In this document: one piece after another, positions 8,901 through 11,434 of the stretch
How positions within the stretch are numbered: the first letter of the stretch is position 1
Layout of the letters: each line of letters starts with the position of its first letter
Source of the DNA: Alphaproteobacteria bacterium
GTDB lineage: Bacteria; Pseudomonadota; Alphaproteobacteria; Sphingomonadales; Sphingomonadaceae
Assembly: GCA_028293055.1 (NCBI GenBank)
Contig: JAQGLD010000384.1
Location: 1-11,434 of the forward strand
Direction: 5' to 3'
Length of the DNA: 11,434 nucleotides
Program-made: the position numbers and the translations under genes
The notes under the pieces: model-generated
What the model was told of the DNA's origin: nothing
Seen by the model: the letters and a program-made list of their open reading frames with translations, nothing else
Database searches by the model: none

Positions 8901-9268
8901 GCGGAGAAATGCGAGGTATCGTCGCTGGCGGCGAAGCGGTTGACCGTGATTCCGGGGACTCGCTGAAGGGCTTCAGCGACCGACTTGTCGGGGAACGCTC
9001 CGATATCGGTTGCGGTGATCGAATCGACCAGGGTGTCCGCGTTGCGCTTGATGTTCTGCGATGTCTTCAGCGCCTGGCGGGTGCCGGTGACGATGATGTC
9101 GCTGTCGGCTGCGTCGTTCGAATCGGCGGTTGCGGCGCTGCTGCCGGAATTGCTGGTGGTCGGAGCGGGGGCGGTCTGCGCGCTTGCCGCCGCCGGCAGC
9201 GCTGTCATTGCAGCGAGAACGAGCAGGGAAGCGCCCGACGTGAGCGCGTTGCCGCTTAATGCCTTCAT
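5948..9268 (-). CDS. TonB-dependent outer-membrane receptor, Xanthomonas/Caulobacter type
   Basis: This 1106-residue protein should be an outer-membrane beta-barrel with an N-terminal plug, importing a substrate (here probably a glucan oligosaccharide) with energy from TonB-ExbB-ExbD. Residues 1-30 are a signal peptide, with probable cleavage after AAASA before Q31. A low-complexity Ala/Ser/Thr stretch leads to a TonB-box-like DIIVTGT (57-63). The plug begins with SITATDIGAFPDKSVAEALQ and RVPGITVNRF, typical of the long TonB subclass named after Xanthomonas and Caulobacter. The barrel ends in LGARVKF with the usual terminal phenylalanine. The start at 9268 was preferred over an ATG at 9322 because it gives a clean signal peptide and has GGAG 6 bases upstream. 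Eight cysteines occur as four close pairs (405/416, 652/671, 737/757, 1031/1032), probably disulfides in outer loops. The promoter with LacI-type operators lies just upstream. The imported substrate is inferred from neighbours only. Confidence 0.95.
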   Translation of the reverse strand: MKALSGNALTSGASLLVLAAMTALPAAASAQTAPAPTTSNSGSSAATADSNDAADSDIIVTGTRQALKTSQNIKRNADTLVDSITATDIGAFPDKSVAEALQRVPGITVNRFAASDDTSHFSADPSGVIVRGLTQVRSEFNGRDTFSANSSRGLSWEDISPELMAGVDTYKNATAELIEGGIAGSINLRTRLPFDSNKQVIQASLNLDYGDLSKKATPEFSALYSNRWTTGIGDIGILVDGAYSKVETESQGVVYGRTAVFSGVYGPGMQYIPSSVGYRDTVYDRTRKGIAAALQWRDPTGRISATAQYDRSQFHETWRERGVISYLTDLYAFPANFVFTNGGANASHIPRPAPGTPAFTFDSDGNFETGMLVNQQTDFSWWGASDAESAQLALNDRGQNMLHPCYNWGPGPIGACGADARGPDLNAVTRFNDSHRMTQDASFNLKWNATDRLDLNFDAQYVDARVRNYDVEVGQYSFANVALDTSGAIPRMTFSTPTNINQSAGALTNPDNYRYNHAMDHVEDDKGTEWAFRADANYRFETPWLDSLKVGLRYSDRDQDVRYSAYNWGNIVNDWNLGSGQSAYWNIDRHAASGAFKGYPQGLSEVHELGGSFFGGSSQYVFFDMSKLANHGIDQLSYSNLGVGQDQWEPICSNGGTAHTGPRTGEIAGTCFRPDELNTVSETTKAAYAMLRFGGRDARIGGMSFAGNIGVRYVETRDKVSGSTVFPAAFSSTTLDCRNQTVTPGAPPPAIPRTIGCYLQASPSVLAFNNGGASASAIETTHHNWLPSLNLRLDLSSKWLLRFAASRALSRPDIGLLKNYRTISAQLPGDDPSDPRYVKNAAGVIVGVNPLYQASGYNPSLKPITATQFDLSLENYFANVGSFTAAVFYKKFQNYIQYASHFENFTNNGVTNSIEVRGPENGKGGSVHGAEVSYQRFFDFLPGALSGFGVQLNGTYVKNHGIQNSGLKNQNGTDGGSQAQGGSAGTTLSVNSLEGLSKYSYNLVGMYEKYGLAVRVAYNWRSRFLITAVDCCTYLPTWQRSAGFLDASIRYAVNDHIELSVQGSNLLNTITKLEEQVTSAENGSVLTPNAWFRNDRRFVLGARVKF

Positions 9269-9313
9269 ATCACTCTCCCCTGGAAACGACGGAATTGGAA
9301 TCCGCTCGGATCC

Positions 9314-9344
9314 GTTATGCAATCGATTACGCTGATCGTGTCAA
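9314..9344 (-). promoter_or_regulatory. Probable promoter of the TonB receptor operon
   Basis: On the minus strand a perfect TTGACA (9344-9339) is followed after 19 bases by CATAAC (9319-9314), matching TATAAT at four of six positions. The spacer is longer than the usual 17, so the exact -10 is uncertain. Transcription from here would give a leader of about 40 bases before the ATG at 9268, including GGAG 6 bases upstream of that ATG. A LacI-type operator sits in the spacer. Confidence 0.55.
9319..9330 (-). promoter_or_regulatory. LacI-family operator-like site, proximal
   Basis: The plus-strand sequence GCAATCGATTAC contains the palindrome AATCGATT with a central CG, as in many LacI/GalR-family operators (core AAxCGxTT). 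It lies between the -35 and -10 of the receptor promoter, where a bound repressor would block RNA polymerase. It matches a second copy 34 bp away at 11 of 12 bases. The regulator itself is not in the window. Confidence 0.6.
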
Positions 9345-9352
9345 ACTAACGC

Positions 9353-9364
9353 GCAAACGATTAC
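9353..9364 (-). promoter_or_regulatory. LacI-family operator-like site, distal
   Basis: GCAAACGATTAC (plus strand) differs from the proximal copy at 9319-9330 by one base and keeps the central CG and the flanking AA/TT. It lies just upstream of the -35 element. The 34-bp start-to-start spacing is a little over three helical turns, so two dimers could bind on nearly the same face. No other gene or structure explains this repeat. Confidence 0.55.
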
Positions 9365-9439
9365 CCCCGGAGCCATGGGCTTTGCAACCCAGGCTATCAA
9401 AAACCTGCAGGCTGTGCGCTTCTGGCCACACTTGAGCTT

Positions 9440-11434
9440 TCATCGGCGCGAAATGCTCACCGATTGCGCACCAGCCGCCTCGGCGAGCGTGAACGCCAGG
9501 CTCCGGCTCGCGGAATCGCCGCGCACCGGCACCGCATTGCCGTTCTGGGTAGCGTTCGCTCCTCCGCTCCAGCCATGGACCGTGACCGCGATCTGCTTCC
9601 ACCATGGCGCGAAGCTTCCATCGCGCGCCGCGAAGTCGATTCGAAGCCCGTCCGCAGTCGTTTCGCAGCGTATCGCCTGGCGAAGGAAGATTCCGCGCTG
9701 GTAGGCGAGGCTTTCGCCGTCGTCGGCGTAGAGCGTGCCGCCGCAATCCATACCAGGATAGATGTCGAGCGACAGCGGCCCGTCGGGGGTTTGCTTCGTG
9801 CTCTGGACCAGCGGCTGGCGCGGCAGGATCGTCCCCGCGCGGACGAAGACCGGGAGATGGTCGAGCCGCGGAGTCTCGCCGATGCGGTGCGCGGATGTGT
9901 CGAGGCCCCCGGCGGCCCCGATCGGAAGTCCGGTCCAATAATCGTACCAGCCGCCGGTGGGGAGACAGATGTCGTAGGACTGCGGCGATTCCGGATGCGG
10001 CGGCGGCGCCACAAGCAAGTCGCGGCCCACGGTGAAGCTCATCGACTGGTCGCAGGTCGCAGCCAGCGCCTCCGGAAAATCGTAGAAGACCGGCCGCAGG
10101 ATCGGATCCCCGACGCGCCCGTTCCGGTCCGCGAGCGCGTAGAGATAGGGCAGCAATTTATAGCGCTCGTTTACGTAGCGCCGGCGAATCGCGAGCTGGT
10201 CTGCGCCGTCGACCCAGGGCTCGGCGCGCGGCGTATCCTTGGCGGAATGATCGCGGAAGACCGGGATGAAGGCGCCGATCTCGAACCAGCGGGTGAGCAG
10301 CTCCGGGCTGGGCCCGCCGGTGAAACCGCCGACATCGGCGGCGCTGTAGGAGAAACCGGACAGGCCGAGATTGATGATCTGGTGGATGGCGAGCTTGAGG
10401 TGGTCCCAGGTCGCGCTATTGTCTCCGGTCCAGGTCACCGAATAACGCTGGCCGCCGGCATAGCTCGCCCGGGTCATCACGAACGGACGCTGGTCCGGGC
10501 TGAGCGCCTTCAGCCCTTCGTAGGTCGCCCGCGTGTTGAGCATGCCGTAAACATTGTGTGCCTCGGCATGGCTCGCATTCCGTGACGCGAAGCCGTCACC
10601 CTCGATGCGGTGAACCGTGTCGAGCGGCATCGTCTTGTTTGGCGATTCGAATACCGACGGCTCGTTCATGTCGTTCCAGAATCCGGCGATCCCGGAGTCG
10701 ACAAAGCCGCGATAGAGGCTTCCCCACCAGGCGCGGGACGACGCCCTGGTGAAGTCGGGGAAGACCGAGGCGCCGGGCCAGACCTTGCCGGAGAAGACGG
10801 ACCCGTCCGGATTGTGGACGAAGTGATTGCCGGCGAGGCCGCTGTCATATGGCGCATAGCCCTCCCCCGGAGCCTTCGCGATATGGAGGTCGGTGATCGC
10901 CACCAGATGGATGCCGTCGCGCTTGAGGTCGCGGACCAGGCCAGACATGTCCGGGAATGTTTTGCGGTCGACGGTGAACGGGCGGTTGCGGTCCTGGAAG
11001 TCGATGTCGAGCCAGATCACGTCGGTCGGGATCCTGTCGCTGCGCAGCCGGCCGGCAATCTGGCGGACCTCCGCCTCGCTCATGTAACTGTAGCGCGACT
11101 GCTGATAACCAAATGCCCATTTCGGCGGCAGCGGCGCCTTTCCGGTCAGGTCGGTGTAGCGGCGGACGACCTCTCCCAGCGACGGGCCGGCGATCAGATA
11201 ATAATCGATGGGCCCGTCGGGACCGCCCATCGAAAGCGTGTCGGGATCGCGATGGCCAAAGTCGAACCATGTCCGCCAGGTGTTGTCGAGCAGGATGCCG
11301 TAGCTCCCGCCGGCGCCGCCGACGCTGACGAAGAACGGGATCGACTTGTAGATCGGATCGGTGCTGCGCGTGAACGCATAAGCGTCGGTGTTCCAGTCGA
11401 CGAAGGATTGGCCGCGCCGGTCGAGATCGCCAGT
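9440..11434 (-). CDS. GH31 family glycosidase (alpha-glucosidase type), C-terminal 664 residues
   Basis: The reading frame is open to the right edge, so the start and N-terminal domain are outside the window; 664 residues are visible. GH31 enzymes are retaining exo-acting alpha-glycosidases. The fragment opens with DRRGQSFVDWNTDAYAF and DPIYKSIPFFVSVGG, typical of the N-terminal beta-sandwich next to the active site. The barrel follows: PPKWAFGYQQSRYSY, DVIWLDIDFQD, and GFWNDMNEPSVFE, whose Asp (fragment residue 255, codon 10672-10670) is the expected nucleophile. TWTGDNSATW holds the expected acid/base Asp (fragment residue 338). The C-terminal part (LLVAPPP, PVFVRAGTILPRQP, LYADDGES) matches the usual C-terminal beta-domains. 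Alpha-glucosidase is most likely; alpha-xylosidase or another GH31 specificity cannot be excluded. The gene points the same way as the receptor but is separated from it by 171 bases holding a promoter, so it is probably its own unit. Confidence 0.93.
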   Translation of the reverse strand, partial: TGDLDRRGQSFVDWNTDAYAFTRSTDPIYKSIPFFVSVGGAGGSYGILLDNTWRTWFDFGHRDPDTLSMGGPDGPIDYYLIAGPSLGEVVRRYTDLTGKAPLPPKWAFGYQQSRYSYMSEAEVRQIAGRLRSDRIPTDVIWLDIDFQDRNRPFTVDRKTFPDMSGLVRDLKRDGIHLVAITDLHIAKAPGEGYAPYDSGLAGNHFVHNPDGSVFSGKVWPGASVFPDFTRASSRAWWGSLYRGFVDSGIAGFWNDMNEPSVFESPNKTMPLDTVHRIEGDGFASRNASHAEAHNVYGMLNTRATYEGLKALSPDQRPFVMTRASYAGGQRYSVTWTGDNSATWDHLKLAIHQIINLGLSGFSYSAADVGGFTGGPSPELLTRWFEIGAFIPVFRDHSAKDTPRAEPWVDGADQLAIRRRYVNERYKLLPYLYALADRNGRVGDPILRPVFYDFPEALAATCDQSMSFTVGRDLLVAPPPHPESPQSYDICLPTGGWYDYWTGLPIGAAGGLDTSAHRIGETPRLDHLPVFVRAGTILPRQPLVQSTKQTPDGPLSLDIYPGMDCGGTLYADDGESLAYQRGIFLRQAIRCETTADGLRIDFAARDGSFAPWWKQIAVTVHGWSGGANATQNGNAVPVRGDSASRSLAFTLAEAAGAQSVSISRR

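Noticed and set aside
8324..9259. 311-codon plus-strand frame opposite the receptor N-terminus
   Set aside because: It is antisense to the signal peptide and plug, which are clearly coding on the minus strand.
9365..9439. Possible terminator after the GH31 gene
   Set aside because: A run of five T and a bulged 7-bp hairpin (AGCC-GGG/CCC-GGCT) occur, but the T run precedes the hairpin in the direction of transcription, so this does not form a convincing terminator.

Overview
The window is GC-rich and looks like a glycan-use locus of an alphaproteobacterium, most likely a sphingomonad or a relative in the Caulobacter group. The clues are a TonB-dependent receptor of the long Xanthomonas/Caulobacter type, flavin-dependent 'tryptophan halogenase' genes next to it, and codons rich in G/C at third positions. 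This placement rests on gene types and codon use, not on a database search. All six protein genes lie on the minus strand, so the locus reads from right to left.

Layout in the direction of transcription: (1) 11434-9440, a GH31 alpha-glucosidase-type enzyme whose N-terminus lies beyond the right edge. (2) 9439-9269, a 171-base gap with a TTGACA -35 element and two near-identical LacI-type operator sequences 34 bp apart, followed by a good ribosome binding site. (3) 9268-5948, a 1106-residue TonB-dependent receptor. (4) 5947-5830, a gap with a strong intrinsic terminator hairpin just after the receptor. (5) 5829-4309, 4312-2834 and 2828-1314, three tandem flavin-dependent-halogenase-family genes joined by a 4-base overlap and a 5-base gap. 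The first and third keep every signature of an active halogenase; the middle one has lost almost all of them. (6) 1311 to beyond position 1, the N-terminal part of a secreted protein with a CBM35-like domain and a right-handed beta-helix, best read as a GH87 alpha-1,3-glucanase (mycodextranase). It starts two bases after the preceding stop.

The simplest reading is a locus for an alpha-glucan, plausibly an alpha-1,3-linked glucan such as those of fungal walls or nigeran/mutan. The GH87 enzyme would cut the polymer outside the cell or in the periplasm, the receptor would import oligosaccharides across the outer membrane, and the GH31 enzyme would cut them to glucose. A LacI-family repressor, not in the window, probably controls the receptor operon. 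Three halogenase-family proteins between receptor and glucanase are not explained by this and are the most interesting part; one looks like a pseudoenzyme. No flavin reductase, LacI regulator, tRNA, rRNA, CRISPR array or insertion sequence was seen. No gap between genes exceeds 171 bases.
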